Shown: positions 42,702 to 51,773 of the stretch, piece by piece
Numbering within the stretch: the first letter of the stretch is position 1
Layout of the letters: each line of letters begins with the position of its first letter
Origin: Obesumbacterium proteus
GTDB taxonomy: Bacteria; Pseudomonadota; Gammaproteobacteria; Enterobacterales; Enterobacteriaceae
NCBI RefSeq assembly: GCF_001586165.1
Contig: NZ_CP014608.1
Span: 186,001 to 250,000 of the forward strand
Length of the DNA stretch: 64,000 nucleotides
Reading direction: 5' to 3'
Program-made: the position numbers and the translations under genes
The notes under the pieces: model-generated
What the model saw: only the letters and a program-made list of their open reading frames with translations
What the model was told of the DNA's origin: nothing
The model's database searches: none

Positions 42702-43513
42702 GCAGTGCTAGCCTGAAATTCATGATGTTCCAGACGATAATGCTCATAACAAGCAACCACTTGACTCACCATGTCTTGGATCATTTCGTCACTCACCACG
42801 CTATCATCCGTTTGAGTCTGTGCGTTTTGGCCATTGCTATTAGTTGCTTCCACCATGTTTCTCTGTCTACGTTCTATGTAAGCACTGTGGGCATCGAGTA
42901 AGCCACCAATTACGGTCAGAACACTGGTGAGCCCAACCGAGGCCCCCCCTAAATATTCAGCCTGGCTGCCAGATAAATGAGCAGCAGGTAAAAATTGGGG
43001 GAGAAGCACGGAAGAAAGAGAAACAGCCGCTCTTATCGTAAAAGAAGCCACGCAACCAGCAAGTTCAACAGAGTCATCCGAGCAACAGTTCTGCATCAGT
43101 TTTTTGACGGTGAGCAAAATACAATCATTGCCTGTTTGTAACGGCTCACGATCGTTACGTACTTGAATCATATTGTAAAATGCACAGCAGGCATCTCCTG
43201 CTGCAATAAGCATTGCCGCTCCCATAACCGCCGCAATGGGGATACCCGCGCCACCAGAAAGCACCGTGGCTGCAACAGCCAGCCCAAAAGAGGCCGCGGA
43301 CATAGCGAAACGGATCACATGCTGGATAAAGTTGATGGTATCAGCGCGGCGTTTTAGCTGACTCACTTCGCTAAGGATGGATTCAGGCGCGGCTTGTTTA
43401 ATGCCTGGCAGCATGAGCGTAGGAATAAAATTATTCCCAATCCCCATATCAGAAGCTTGGCTGGTACTGTCTGTATTAACAATTGGCAAAACTAAACGGC
43501 TAACATGCTCCAT
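42698..43513 (-). CDS. sseF: SseF-like translocated membrane effector
   Basis: A 271-residue protein in the sseF position. It has hydrophobic segments (FAMSAASFGLAVAATVLSGG, GIPIAAVMGAAMLIAAGDAC, VASFTIRAAVSLSSVLLPQF, SVGLTSVLTVIGGLLDAHSA) and polar ends. Expected to be delivered into host membranes with the SseG-like partner, using the SscB-like chaperone encoded just upstream. Start ATG 43513 has GGAGG 6 nt before it. Confidence 0.78.
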   Translation of the reverse strand: MEHVSRLVLPIVNTDSTSQASDMGIGNNFIPTLMLPGIKQAAPESILSEVSQLKRRADTINFIQHVIRFAMSAASFGLAVAATVLSGGAGIPIAAVMGAAMLIAAGDACCAFYNMIQVRNDREPLQTGNDCILLTVKKLMQNCCSDDSVELAGCVASFTIRAAVSLSSVLLPQFLPAAHLSGSQAEYLGGASVGLTSVLTVIGGLLDAHSAYIERRQRNMVEATNSNGQNAQTQTDDSVVSDEMIQDMVSQVVACYEHYRLEHHEFQASTA

Positions 43514-43566
43514 TATCAACCTCCAAGCCCATCTCGATATTGGTTAAAGCCCCACAAACACATGTG

Positions 43567-44007
43567 CTAGGTGAGAAGTTGAGTTAGCATCAGCTCCGCA
43601 TGAGCTCGCACGCCGCTGTATGAAGGATCGTCATAGCTCATGGTCAACGCAGTTTGCATTGCCTCCCTTGCCGCTGAGCGTTCCCCCATCGCTTGCAGAC
43701 ACACGCCTATCTGGTAAACGGGTTCAGGATGGCAGGCATCCAACATCAACGCATAGCCGTAGTAGTTCATCGCCATGGCGTATTCTTTATGCATCATCAA
43801 TGCCCCAGCTAATGCCACATGCGCGCGCCAACTCCACGGTTGAGATATCACTAACCAACTAAAATTAACCAACGCCTGATCGTATTGCCCCTCTTGCCAA
43901 GCCGCATATCCTTGGGCATAAACTTCCTCGGGATCGAGGGCCAAAGCCTGTTTGATGATGGGGTCTTGCCAGATATCCTGATGACTTTCGTGTGATGTTG
44001 AATGCAT
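43567..44007 (-). CDS. sscB: SscB-like TPR chaperone
   Basis: A 146-residue class II (SycD/LcrH-type) chaperone with tandem TPR-like helices (GYAAWQEGQYDQALVNFSWL, LAGALMMHKEYAMAMNYYGY, YQIGVCLQAMGERSAAREAM). In Salmonella, SscB serves SseF. SD GGAGG. The neighbouring order sseE-sscB-sseF-sseG is that of SPI-2. Confidence 0.88.
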   Translation of the reverse strand: MHSTSHESHQDIWQDPIIKQALALDPEEVYAQGYAAWQEGQYDQALVNFSWLVISQPWSWRAHVALAGALMMHKEYAMAMNYYGYALMLDACHPEPVYQIGVCLQAMGERSAAREAMQTALTMSYDDPSYSGVRAHAELMLTQLLT

Positions 44008-44063
44008 AGCATGCCTCCATAAAATAGATCAAAAACACTGGCGAACGACCTCGTTAGACTGTG

Positions 44064-44486
44064 TTACCTACGGCGTTCTCGTTGATAAAGCAGCTTAACT
44101 GCCGGAATCTCTAACCACTTATCGCCGTCGCGGATTACCGCTACCGCACCAAGCTTGTACATTAAGCTTTCTAATCGGCGACGCTGTACCGCCAATCGGC
44201 GATCAAATACCTCCGTGATGACCAGCATTCTTACGTCTTTGAGCCACGGCGAACTGCTAAAAATCCGCCTAAAGATCCCCCATAACCGTGCCAACGACGC
44301 TGGCTGGGGGACGCTATTAGGCACTCGACGAAAACTGCATAAAATCAGATGGCTACCATCAATTCGATAAATAAGCTGATAGGGGTAAATCTCTACCTGT
44401 TGCCCTATCAGCAATCCACTATCGGCTAAAAAAGCAGGCTGTGGATACAGCCCTTCATGACGCAGTAGACTCGTGATTTCATCCAT
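44064..44486 (-). CDS. sseE: SseE-like T3SS protein
   Basis: A 140-residue protein in the sseE/eseE position, 15 bp after sseD with SD AGGAGG. It begins MDEITSLLRHEGLYPQPAFL and has an alpha/beta chaperone-like make-up (IEIYPYQLIYRID-type strands, VLSLYKLGAVAVIRDG-like C-terminal part). Edwardsiella EseE acts as a chaperone/regulator of EseC; the same is likely here but rests on position and length. Confidence 0.75.
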   Translation of the reverse strand: MDEITSLLRHEGLYPQPAFLADSGLLIGQQVEIYPYQLIYRIDGSHLILCSFRRVPNSVPQPASLARLWGIFRRIFSSSPWLKDVRMLVITEVFDRRLAVQRRRLESLMYKLGAVAVIRDGDKWLEIPAVKLLYQRERRR

Positions 44487-44501
44487 CTTGCCTCCTGAGT
44501 A

Positions 44502-45248
44502 CTAGCGCGAGATAAAGCGTAATATCTGGCTGAATACCTCAACCAAGCTGCGTCCCATATCCATCATTTGCTGCATAATTTCACGGGATTTCACTAGCGT
44601 ATCATCCAGCGTTTTTGCATAAGACTGCGCCCCTTTGTTTTGCAGATCGGCAATGGCTTTCTCTGCATCGGCGTCACGGGTTTTACCGCCCGCAACCCAG
44701 TTGCCTATCCCTCCCGCCATTTGCCCCATGGCATTACCCACCGCCATACCAGCCTCCCCAAACGGTGCGCAGCCCAACATCAACACACCGGAAAAAATGC
44801 CACCAATAGCGCTGGACTTCGCGGCCTCATAGCTTTCGTCAATTGCGGTCATACTTTGTTTTAGCGTGTTAACTTCAAGCCCCCAACCGAGTTCTTGCTT
44901 CTTCTGATTGTAAAATTGCATAGAGTCACGTAGCTGTTTGGCCAGCATGAGCAATTTGCTCCAGATTTCATCAAACAGGCTAAAAAACGCGTTCAGATCC
45001 ATCGGCTCTTTGCTTTTACTCCCGCTAGCTGCGCTGTTGCCACTGATGGGAGTTTGTTTGTCCACCAGCTGCGTTGAGGAAACCTGAGCGCCCGATAAAT
45101 TGTTGGTATATACATGCCCGATAGGCCATTGGTTCTGGAGCTGTGTGCGATCGGCTATCAGCCATTTTTCACTCAACTCTCCCGCTTCCGGTTGCGAACC
45201 GATAGGCTGGCTCTGCCCCGAAACCGGCATCATTCCGATATGACTCAT
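44502..45248 (-). CDS. sseD: Translocator SseD/EseD-like
   Basis: A 248-residue translocator. The N-terminal third is polar (PVSGQSQPIGSQPEAGELSE). A hydrophobic, glycine-rich central region (GGIFSGVLMLGCAPFGEAGM, GNAMGQMAGGIGNWVAGG, about 150-195) suits membrane insertion, and a C-terminal coiled coil follows (SREIMQQMMDMGRSLVEVFS). With SseC it forms the pore in the host membrane. SD GAGGAGG. Confidence 0.88.
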   Translation of the reverse strand: MSHIGMMPVSGQSQPIGSQPEAGELSEKWLIADRTQLQNQWPIGHVYTNNLSGAQVSSTQLVDKQTPISGNSAASGSKSKEPMDLNAFFSLFDEIWSKLLMLAKQLRDSMQFYNQKKQELGWGLEVNTLKQSMTAIDESYEAAKSSAIGGIFSGVLMLGCAPFGEAGMAVGNAMGQMAGGIGNWVAGGKTRDADAEKAIADLQNKGAQSYAKTLDDTLVKSREIMQQMMDMGRSLVEVFSQILRFISR

Positions 45249-45257
45249 ACCCCCTCC

Positions 45258-46721
45258 TCAGGCGCGCGCACCGGCGATATTCGCCAGCACAGTGCCGCAG
45301 TTATCAATCATGTCTGAGGCGCTTCTCATCGCGTTTGCACCATCTTGGTAGGCTTCGTTTAGCCGTTTTTGCTGCGTTTTCTTGCGGTCTTCAGTCCAGC
45401 TCTGCATGAAATCAATAAAGCCTTGCTGGACAATCAGCTTTTCAATGGTTCTTTGCAGCTCAGCCGTTCTAATGCCGACGACCGAGAGAGAAATTTTATT
45501 CGCGCCACCTACGCAGCTACGCGTGATGATCAAGGCTTTACTGCTACAGTCGCGAATGATGGTTGAAATAATGCTCTGGCGTAGCTCCTTCAAAATCGTG
45601 TCACGGAGCTTTTCGGCAACGATCTCTTCGCCTTTATTGAGTAGTTCTTTACCCGCTTTCTCAACGGCGGTTTTCACCAGCGTTTCAACCCCTGCACGCG
45701 TAAAGCTTTTACCCATGCGCGTAACCATGTTCGCTTCGGCCTCAGCGCTATGCGCCGCCGCTTCAATGGCCATATCACCAACCTCAACCATCTCGCGCTC
45801 AACCGCCATGCCAAAATCTTCACCAAGCATGCGTCCGACTTCCTGCCCGATCTTATCTGCGAGCACCTTCAGTTCGTCTTCAGCACCTTTGGCAACCGCC
45901 TCTATCAGCTGTGTACCTACTTCTTTTTCAAGAACGTCCCCAGCGGCTTTTGTCACCGCACGAGCAGCCCCAATGCCGCGGCCAATCTGCATAATATCCA
46001 GGGCTAATGCCACGCCCTCACACGCATTTTGTACGATGCCTGCCACTTTGATGATTTCATTGCAGGTATCTTTATCTGCACCAAGCGCTATCGCCGTTTC
46101 TGCACCGGCTTTGACCATACCGGCAACGCCGGCAGCGAGGTAGGCGGCGCCATCCGCCATTGTGAGCGGATCTGCGGTGACAAATCCTTCGACTATTTTC
46201 AGCACCCCGATCACTGCCTCAACGCCACCAATGATCCAATCAAACACCGCGCTGATGAGCCCCGCCTTACGTGCTTGGTCGGCCTGCTCAACAGCTTTGT
46301 TGATTTGCTCCTGATATTCCGCCACCTGTTTGTTGCGTAGCTCGGCCTGAAGCTCGGTTGCGCGCTCTAGCTGCTTGCAAATCGAGCTAGCCGTATTACC
46401 GGAATTGTTAAGCACCAACTGAGTCATCATCATCGACAACACCATCGGGTCCATCTCCAATACATCACGGATCGTGGGGTTCCGTGCCCCCGCGGCTCCG
46501 GTGCCAATCAGTTGCTGTAGAGCAGCTTCAGCCTGCTGTTGACTGACGTACTGGTTTTCTTTCAAGCTATAGCGCTCTTCATTAAAGCCGTGTGTTGCGC
46601 TAAGACGGTGGCCCAGCGCACCGCAGGAAGTACTCGCGGTTTGTACGGCAATGTGGTGCAGAGTTGCATCAAACTCTGTTTTGACATCTGGAACACCGTC
46701 AATCTGTATTGAACTTCTCAT
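45258..46721 (-). CDS. sseC: Major translocator SseC/EseC-like (SctE)
   Basis: A 487-residue YopB/SseC-family translocator. A coiled coil (about 110-155) precedes two hydrophobic stretches (LISAVFDWIIGGVEAVIGVL and AAYLAAGVAGMVKAGAETAI), and a helical C-terminus ends near VLANIAGARA. It forms the translocation pore with SseD. Start ATG 46721 is chosen because GGAAGG lies 5 nt before it; a GTG is 6 bp upstream. It overlaps the sscA-like gene by 23 bp. Confidence 0.92.
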   Translation of the reverse strand: MRSSIQIDGVPDVKTEFDATLHHIAVQTASTSCGALGHRLSATHGFNEERYSLKENQYVSQQQAEAALQQLIGTGAAGARNPTIRDVLEMDPMVLSMMMTQLVLNNSGNTASSICKQLERATELQAELRNKQVAEYQEQINKAVEQADQARKAGLISAVFDWIIGGVEAVIGVLKIVEGFVTADPLTMADGAAYLAAGVAGMVKAGAETAIALGADKDTCNEIIKVAGIVQNACEGVALALDIMQIGRGIGAARAVTKAAGDVLEKEVGTQLIEAVAKGAEDELKVLADKIGQEVGRMLGEDFGMAVEREMVEVGDMAIEAAAHSAEAEANMVTRMGKSFTRAGVETLVKTAVEKAGKELLNKGEEIVAEKLRDTILKELRQSIISTIIRDCSSKALIITRSCVGGANKISLSVVGIRTAELQRTIEKLIVQQGFIDFMQSWTEDRKKTQQKRLNEAYQDGANAMRSASDMIDNCGTVLANIAGARA

Positions 46722-47214
46722 GCTCACCTTCCGTTTTCACTAAGCCAGCCCGCGCACGTTGGCGAATTTCCGCCTGTCCCATGCCCCCATACTCTTCGCC
46801 ATCACGCTCAGTTCCACACACCAGCAACGCGGCGCGAAAGGCTTTGGCCGCCAGCGGACGATTACCGCAGGCGAGATAGCATTCACCCGCGGCGCAAGGC
46901 GCTATCGCCGCTGAAACCCGAATTTGAGCCGAGCGTCCGTAGGCATAAATCGCATCCACCCAAGCCTTATCAGCCTGACAACACACGCCCAGTTCAAACC
47001 AATACTCAAACGACCATTCGTCATAAATCGTCAGTGCCTTAAACAACCGTGCTGCTGCGCCATATTCACCAACACTCGAGAGCTGCTTCGCGTAGCGAAA
47101 CAACACGTCCAGTTCAGGGCCGACATCTTTGCCCAGCAGCATGCGCAACGCGCCGCCCTGCTGAAAAAATTGCAATATTGCCTGCGTCTCTTGGCTATCC
47201 ATAGGCGCCGTCAT
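46699..47214 (-). CDS. sscA: SscA-like TPR chaperone for translocators
   Basis: A 171-residue class II chaperone of the SycD/LcrH type with TPR motifs (LSSVGEYGAAARLFKALTIY, WFELGVCCQADKAWVDAIYA, CYLACGNRPLAAKAFRAALL). It should keep SseC (and perhaps SseD) soluble before secretion. The start overlaps the sseB stop by 4 bp. The C-terminal tail is polar and longer than usual. Confidence 0.9.
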   Translation of the reverse strand: MTAPMDSQETQAILQFFQQGGALRMLLGKDVGPELDVLFRYAKQLSSVGEYGAAARLFKALTIYDEWSFEYWFELGVCCQADKAWVDAIYAYGRSAQIRVSAAIAPCAAGECYLACGNRPLAAKAFRAALLVCGTERDGEEYGGMGQAEIRQRARAGLVKTEGEHEKFNTD

Positions 47215-47819
47215 CCAAACATCTTCTGCGCAATCATGCTGAGTAAATCGCCCCATTTGCTGAGCAGCCCAGTCATTTGAGTGATCACCGCATTGATCTC
47301 TTGCGTCATTTTCTGAATGCTTAACTGCCCTTGCGTCATCAGGTCGGTATCACGATTTGCGCTGTTATCGAGTGCTGCTTTGACGGCTTGTAAAGACCCT
47401 TTATCCAACCCTTCCGCACCACCATGGGTTTTGATGTAATCATCAATCGTCATACCATCAACGAGGATGCCGTTATCACGCATATATTTAACGACTTCGT
47501 CCGGTACTTGTTCGCGGGTTTTATCATCCCCCTTCGCGGCTTCGGCAATAACCTCATCCATGCGGTTAGACATGTCCTGCGTATTACGTGCACGTTCAGT
47601 GCTCTGCTTTATATTTCCGTAGAGCGCGTTTGCAATTTGCTGTAATACCAATGAAAGGTCGGTTAAAACTGAATAACCAAAAGCAAAGGGATTGTCCTGA
47701 TCGTCGTTCTTTCCAACATAAGTATTTCCACTACCCGCCACCGATCGTTTCACTGGATTATTAATATCAACATTAAGGTTATTAAATGTAGATGGAGCAG
47801 TGCCAAGTATTCCTCTCAT
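47211..47819 (-). CDS. sseB: Filament/translocator protein SseB/EseB-like
   Basis: A 202-residue EspA/SseB-family protein. The N-terminal helix region (YSVLTDLSLVLQQIANALYG) and the C-terminal coiled coil (SIQKMTQEINAVITQMTGLL, SKWGDLLSMIAQKMFG) are typical of extracellular filament subunits that extend the needle. Edwardsiella EseB forms such filaments. SD GGAG before ATG. Its cognate chaperone gene (sseA-like) is immediately upstream. Confidence 0.92.
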   Translation of the reverse strand: MRGILGTAPSTFNNLNVDINNPVKRSVAGSGNTYVGKNDDQDNPFAFGYSVLTDLSLVLQQIANALYGNIKQSTERARNTQDMSNRMDEVIAEAAKGDDKTREQVPDEVVKYMRDNGILVDGMTIDDYIKTHGGAEGLDKGSLQAVKAALDNSANRDTDLMTQGQLSIQKMTQEINAVITQMTGLLSKWGDLLSMIAQKMFG

Positions 47820-47834
47820 AATATGACTCCTCAG

Positions 47835-48122
47835 CTATTTATCTGAGTTCGAAATAGAATGTTTTAATTGTGACTGCACTTTTTTTAGCGCAGCACTTAA
47901 CTTTTTCATATCCTGTCTAGCATTCCGCTCCATTCCCTGGATGCCCTCTGGGAGCAGTTCGCCAAGCTGTGCTAGCTTTTTACTCGCCAACGCGTCAGTT
48001 TCAGCATTAGAAATTAATTCATCTATCGCATTTTTTAAGCGAGTGAAATCTGAAAAACATTTATCTAGCCGTAAGCACTCTCTTTCTATCCGTTTCTTTT
48101 CTACTTCAATATTTAATTGCAT
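47835..48122 (-). CDS. sseA: SseA-like chaperone
   Basis: A 95-residue charged coiled-coil protein (VEKKRIERECLRLDKCFSDF, ARQDMKKLSAALKKVQSQLK) in the sseA position upstream of sseB. SseA of Salmonella binds SseB and SseD in the cytoplasm. SD GAGG 7 nt before the ATG. Assignment by position and composition. Confidence 0.8.
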   Translation of the reverse strand: MQLNIEVEKKRIERECLRLDKCFSDFTRLKNAIDELISNAETDALASKKLAQLGELLPEGIQGMERNARQDMKKLSAALKKVQSQLKHSISNSDK

Positions 48123-48216
48123 AGCGATACCTCATTTATTTAAAAATAATTTTTAATTCGCATTATCTTTATGCTTCCATTTGCAGGCTTATTGCTGAGT
48201 GATTACGTTTAGTTAT

Positions 48217-48468
48217 TCATTCATCTTTACTCAACTCAGTGATTTTTATTCGGTGATTGTGGTATCGAAAGTAAATCACATTAATAATATCTTCGGCCTG
48301 AATGACCGCTTCCAGCAATAAGGTGAATTGCTGATATTGTTCTCGTGGCATTGGGCCTTGCATTGCTTTCAATAGGCGTGATTTCACCGCCGCTAATGTG
48401 ACTAAGCGTTCTCGAGTGTGCTCATCAGAATCGCGCAGGCGATCTTCTAAATTCGTCAGCGTAGGGAT
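48217..48468 (-). CDS. ssaE: SsaE-like small T3SS protein with a non-AUG start
   Basis: An 83-codon frame whose product matches the SsaE type (TLTNLEDRLRDSDEHTRERL, then REQYQQFTLLLEAVIQAEDI and NVIYFRYHN). The frame has no ATG, GTG or TTG at its beginning: it opens after the sctD stop, and homology begins at ATC 48468 (8 nt after AAAAGG) or CTG 48459. An ATG at 48473 is in another frame and stops after five codons. Noncanonical initiation or one missing base would explain it. SsaE is a co-chaperone needed for needle assembly. Confidence 0.75.
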   Translation of the reverse strand: MPTLTNLEDRLRDSDEHTRERLVTLAAVKSRLLKAMQGPMPREQYQQFTLLLEAVIQAEDIINVIYFRYHNHRIKITELSKDE

Positions 48469-48480
48469 GGCATTTACCTT

Positions 48481-49668
48481 TTAAAAATTGAGCGGGAAGT
48501 TAATTAATGCCCCTTGGTATTTGAGCGTGACAGCACGATCGTTTAGCTCGACCACTTCACTGCCGTCAGGAAGTAGGCTCTCAACTCGCAATCGCTCACC
48601 ATCTTCGAGAATTAGGTAGATCCCCTGCCGACTATGGACGATCGCGGCAACGGGTGATGGGAAGTGCTGACTCCCCTCATTTGAGGCGGAAACATTCTGG
48701 TAACTCAGCGCGATACCAGGGAACTGTTCACGCAGTTGGGCTAGGACTCGGTTTAAAACTTGCTGTTGCTCAATGTCCAGCACACCGCTGATAAAGAACG
48801 ACTGCCCCACTGGAGTCACGCTGAGGTTTCCCGCTAACCCATTTTGCAGCACCTTATCAATAATGGCTTTGTCTTCAGCTTCGTAAGGGTTGTCGATTTT
48901 CCAATGTTTTAACCCCGGAACTTCAGCCAGCTGCGGTTGAACAATAGACCAGCGTTTGCCCATCGTAATATCGGCGGTGATGTGAACTTCACCCGGCACC
49001 GAGCTCGTCACCTGCGCATTGGCATATCCCGCCTGCGTTAAAATATCGCTCACATTACGAATCAGCTGATCGGTACACACCACGCTGTCGCGATAAAGCA
49101 CGCCCCACGATTCCAATTTCAAGCGTGCATTTTGCAGCACGGCGCTGTTTTGGCAATAGCCCGACAGCTGAAGCGTTCCATCCTGATCCCAACGGGCCAC
49201 GGTTTGTGTTAGCCCTTTTTGTCGCAGCAGCGTATCGACCTGAGCGGTTATGCTCGGAGGCGGCTTAGCGCTGGGGCTGCTCCAAATGACGGCAATGCCC
49301 CCCACCAGAATGAAAAACGTTAACACTATTCCCCAGTAAATCGCGGAGAAGCCGGTATGTAGCCGATAGTGCGATAAATTGGCTTCATGGCTACCAAATG
49401 CCATTGCCAATCCCATCGTTTGTAATACGCCCTCGGCGGGCAGCGGTAAGCTCGGTTTATGCCTCCGGCCATTGACCCTAACGGTTGCACCACCCGCATC
49501 CACAAACATCTGCCCATCCTTGATCGACAATACCACTTGGCCATCGCCGTTGAGCGGTATACAAAGATCGCAGCCATGCTCACCGAGGGTAAGTTGCCCG
49601 CCTTCTAGCCATATTTCGCGGCCATGCAGAGTGCCGCCAATCAAACGAATTTTTCGCTCACTACCCAT
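48481..49668 (-). CDS. sctD: T3SS inner-ring protein SctD (SsaD)
   Basis: A 395-residue YscD-family protein. The N-terminal FHA-like cytoplasmic domain (GGTLHGREIWLEGGQLTLGE, 1-100) is followed by one membrane helix (FSAIYWGIVLTFFILVGGIA, about 108-127) and repeated periplasmic ring domains (VDTLLRQKGLTQTVARWDQD; AQVTSSVPGEVHITADITMG). It links the sorting platform to the secretin. Start overlaps the sctC stop by 8 bp. Confidence 0.93.
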   Translation of the reverse strand: MGSERKIRLIGGTLHGREIWLEGGQLTLGEHGCDLCIPLNGDGQVVLSIKDGQMFVDAGGATVRVNGRRHKPSLPLPAEGVLQTMGLAMAFGSHEANLSHYRLHTGFSAIYWGIVLTFFILVGGIAVIWSSPSAKPPPSITAQVDTLLRQKGLTQTVARWDQDGTLQLSGYCQNSAVLQNARLKLESWGVLYRDSVVCTDQLIRNVSDILTQAGYANAQVTSSVPGEVHITADITMGKRWSIVQPQLAEVPGLKHWKIDNPYEAEDKAIIDKVLQNGLAGNLSVTPVGQSFFISGVLDIEQQQVLNRVLAQLREQFPGIALSYQNVSASNEGSQHFPSPVAAIVHSRQGIYLILEDGERLRVESLLPDGSEVVELNDRAVTLKYQGALINFPLNF

Positions 49669-51145
49669 GGCTGTTGTCGCTGTTAGCCACGGTCGCCTTA
49701 ATCAGAAACAGCCGGATAACGCTGTTAGTTTGATTGCTATCACTGCGGAACAGATGCCCGATTATCGGGATATCTCCCAGCAACGGAATTTTGTTTTGTA
49801 CCTGCACCTGTTTATCCTGCTTAAAACCGCCGAGCAGCAAACTTTGCCCGGCCTGCAACGTTGCCTGCGACGCAATCTCTGAGTTTTGTACCTGTGGTAA
49901 TGGTTCACTTTGGCTCAGCGGTGCGTTTTGCTGCCCATCTTGAATATTGAGACTGAGCATAATGTTTTGCTTTCCATTTTCGGTCAGCAGCCGCGGCGTC
50001 ACTCTGAGTAATGAGCCCGTGGTAATCGACTCCAATTTAGCCACTTTTTCGCTCTCCAACTTGGTATAAAACGTGACGTTTTTATCCAACACCGCCTGAA
50101 TATTATTGAGCGTCACCACTGACGGCTGCGACAAAATATAGGCATGGGAATTCTTCTCTAGCGCAACCAAACGCGCCATAAAGCTTGGCGTATTGCTGAT
50201 AACCGTTGAAAAGCCGCCGCCGGCATTACTATCGGGACCATTGAAAGAGAGCGAACCACCGCCCAGTGACACCGCCGCACTCCAATCAATACCAAGCTCG
50301 CTGATATCCCCCGCATCAACATCAATGATGGTGACAGAAATTTCTATCATCTGCGGGCGCTGATCGAGCTCGCTAATAAGCTTGCGGTAACCCGCTATAT
50401 TTACCGAACGATCTCGCACGATGACCGCATTTTGACGCGGATCGGCAGAAAACATCGGCAACCCTTGAGTTGCTGGTGAAGAGGATGTTGTAGACGGCGT
50501 ACTGCTTTGGCTCATATCACGCAGGACGCTGACGATCCCCGGAACAACAACCGTTTGATCGCGGTACTGATAGCGGTCATCCATTGCAGTGGCATATTTC
50601 AATGGATAAACAATTAAGCTCACGGCGTCATCTTGGCGCTTCGTCATTTCGCCATCCAACATCTGGGCCAGCTGCGTAATACGTGATAAACAAGCAGGCA
50701 CACCGCTAACGTCAAGCGCATTCACCTTCGGAACTCGGTGTACCTCACAGCTGTTTTGAGCTGGTACATCACGATCGTGCAAATAACGAACAAATACACT
50801 GGCGGGTAACGTATTCAGGGTTACAACACGATGTGTGATTATTGAAGAGGGGTAAATAAAAAGTATATTGCCATCAAGATAAGTGGATAAATGGTATTGT
50901 GCCGACAAATTATTCAATATATCAATTGGTGGTGACTCAGAAATCACACCATTAAATATATCTGTAATAGAAGGATCTATAACAACCTGTGTATCATAGT
51001 TCTCAGCAAGATTTTGCAATACTGCCGATAGTGGTATTTTCCTTGCCCGCAATGAAAAATCTTCCCCTTTCCATGCCAGTGTTTTCCCCTGAGCTAGAGC
51101 ACAGAAAATCAATATAGGTAAAATAGTCACGCCATTTATTTTCAT
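49661..51145 (-). CDS. sctC: T3SS outer-membrane secretin SctC (SsaC)
   Basis: A 494-residue secretin. Signal peptide (MKINGVTILPILIFCALAQG), N0/N1/N3 ring domains (LSAVLQNLAENYDTQVVIDP; NTLPASVFVRYLHDRDVPAQ) and the secretin core with VEISVTIIDVDAGDISELGI-like and NKIPLLGDIPIIGHLFRSD motifs. It forms the outer-membrane channel. It starts 1 bp after the ssaB stop and overlaps sctD. Confidence 0.95.
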   Translation of the reverse strand: MKINGVTILPILIFCALAQGKTLAWKGEDFSLRARKIPLSAVLQNLAENYDTQVVIDPSITDIFNGVISESPPIDILNNLSAQYHLSTYLDGNILFIYPSSIITHRVVTLNTLPASVFVRYLHDRDVPAQNSCEVHRVPKVNALDVSGVPACLSRITQLAQMLDGEMTKRQDDAVSLIVYPLKYATAMDDRYQYRDQTVVVPGIVSVLRDMSQSSTPSTTSSSPATQGLPMFSADPRQNAVIVRDRSVNIAGYRKLISELDQRPQMIEISVTIIDVDAGDISELGIDWSAAVSLGGGSLSFNGPDSNAGGGFSTVISNTPSFMARLVALEKNSHAYILSQPSVVTLNNIQAVLDKNVTFYTKLESEKVAKLESITTGSLLRVTPRLLTENGKQNIMLSLNIQDGQQNAPLSQSEPLPQVQNSEIASQATLQAGQSLLLGGFKQDKQVQVQNKIPLLGDIPIIGHLFRSDSNQTNSVIRLFLIKATVANSDNSHG

Positions 51146-51146
51146 G

Positions 51147-51527
51147 CTATTTATCCTGTTCGATCTTTACGTGGCAAGAGATGACACTCGCTAAATATCG
51201 CGTTAAAGCCAAATGTTTTTCAATCTCCACGGCCATTATCTCAACAGCCATATTTTTGTCGTAATAACAACAAAGCCAGCCGCCTTCAGGAGTTAACTGC
51301 AACGCATAATCATGAGTACCTTGGCACCCAGCTAGCAAAGTAGTGATGTACCTCACAGTTTCCAAAGGGAAATTCTCAATAGTGTCAAGAAAAATAGCCA
51401 AAACTATGGACAGCGTACACAAATATCCACGAGCACACCGTTCCTCTATTTCCATTAATAGAGAACTATCCCCCGTAGCAATACGGATATTATCGAGCAA
51501 AGAGATCTTTTTTAATTTACTCAGCAT
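51147..51527 (-). CDS. ssaB: SsaB/SpiC-like protein (EsaB)
   Basis: A 126-residue protein in the first position of the leftward T3SS operon, matching SsaB/SpiC in length and place. It begins MLSKLKKISLLDNIRIATGD and has Cys-rich hydrophobic stretches (CARGYLCTLSIVLAIFLDTI). In Salmonella, SpiC acts with SsaM/SsaL in switching from translocators to effectors. SD GGAGG 8 nt upstream. Call rests on synteny. Confidence 0.8.
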   Translation of the reverse strand: MLSKLKKISLLDNIRIATGDSSLLMEIEERCARGYLCTLSIVLAIFLDTIENFPLETVRYITTLLAGCQGTHDYALQLTPEGGWLCCYYDKNMAVEIMAVEIEKHLALTRYLASVISCHVKIEQDK

Positions 51528-51773
51528 GATATGACCTCCTAAATAGCGAAGTCATACTCAGTGTAAAACCCTTAGACGTACATCAGTAAAAGACCTGATT
51601 CCTATTTACGCCAACATTGTCATCATATTCACTTACAAATTAATACAAGGAACCTCTCAGTATTTATTAGGTTTTTTATATTGATAGTGATTTTGTGTGC
51701 TAAACAATAAGAAGAGTGGTGTTACGAAATTCATTCGTTCTCCGAAAAACCTAAGGCATTTCGTTTAAGGCAG
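51528..51773. promoter_or_regulatory. Divergent promoter region ssaB / ssrA
   Basis: A 246-bp AT-rich gap between divergently read ssaB and ssrA. In SPI-2 the equivalent region carries promoters controlled by SsrB, OmpR and SlyA and silenced by H-NS. I cannot assign exact operators; the T-rich stretch around 51660-51700 would suit curved, H-NS-bound DNA. Confidence 0.5.
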
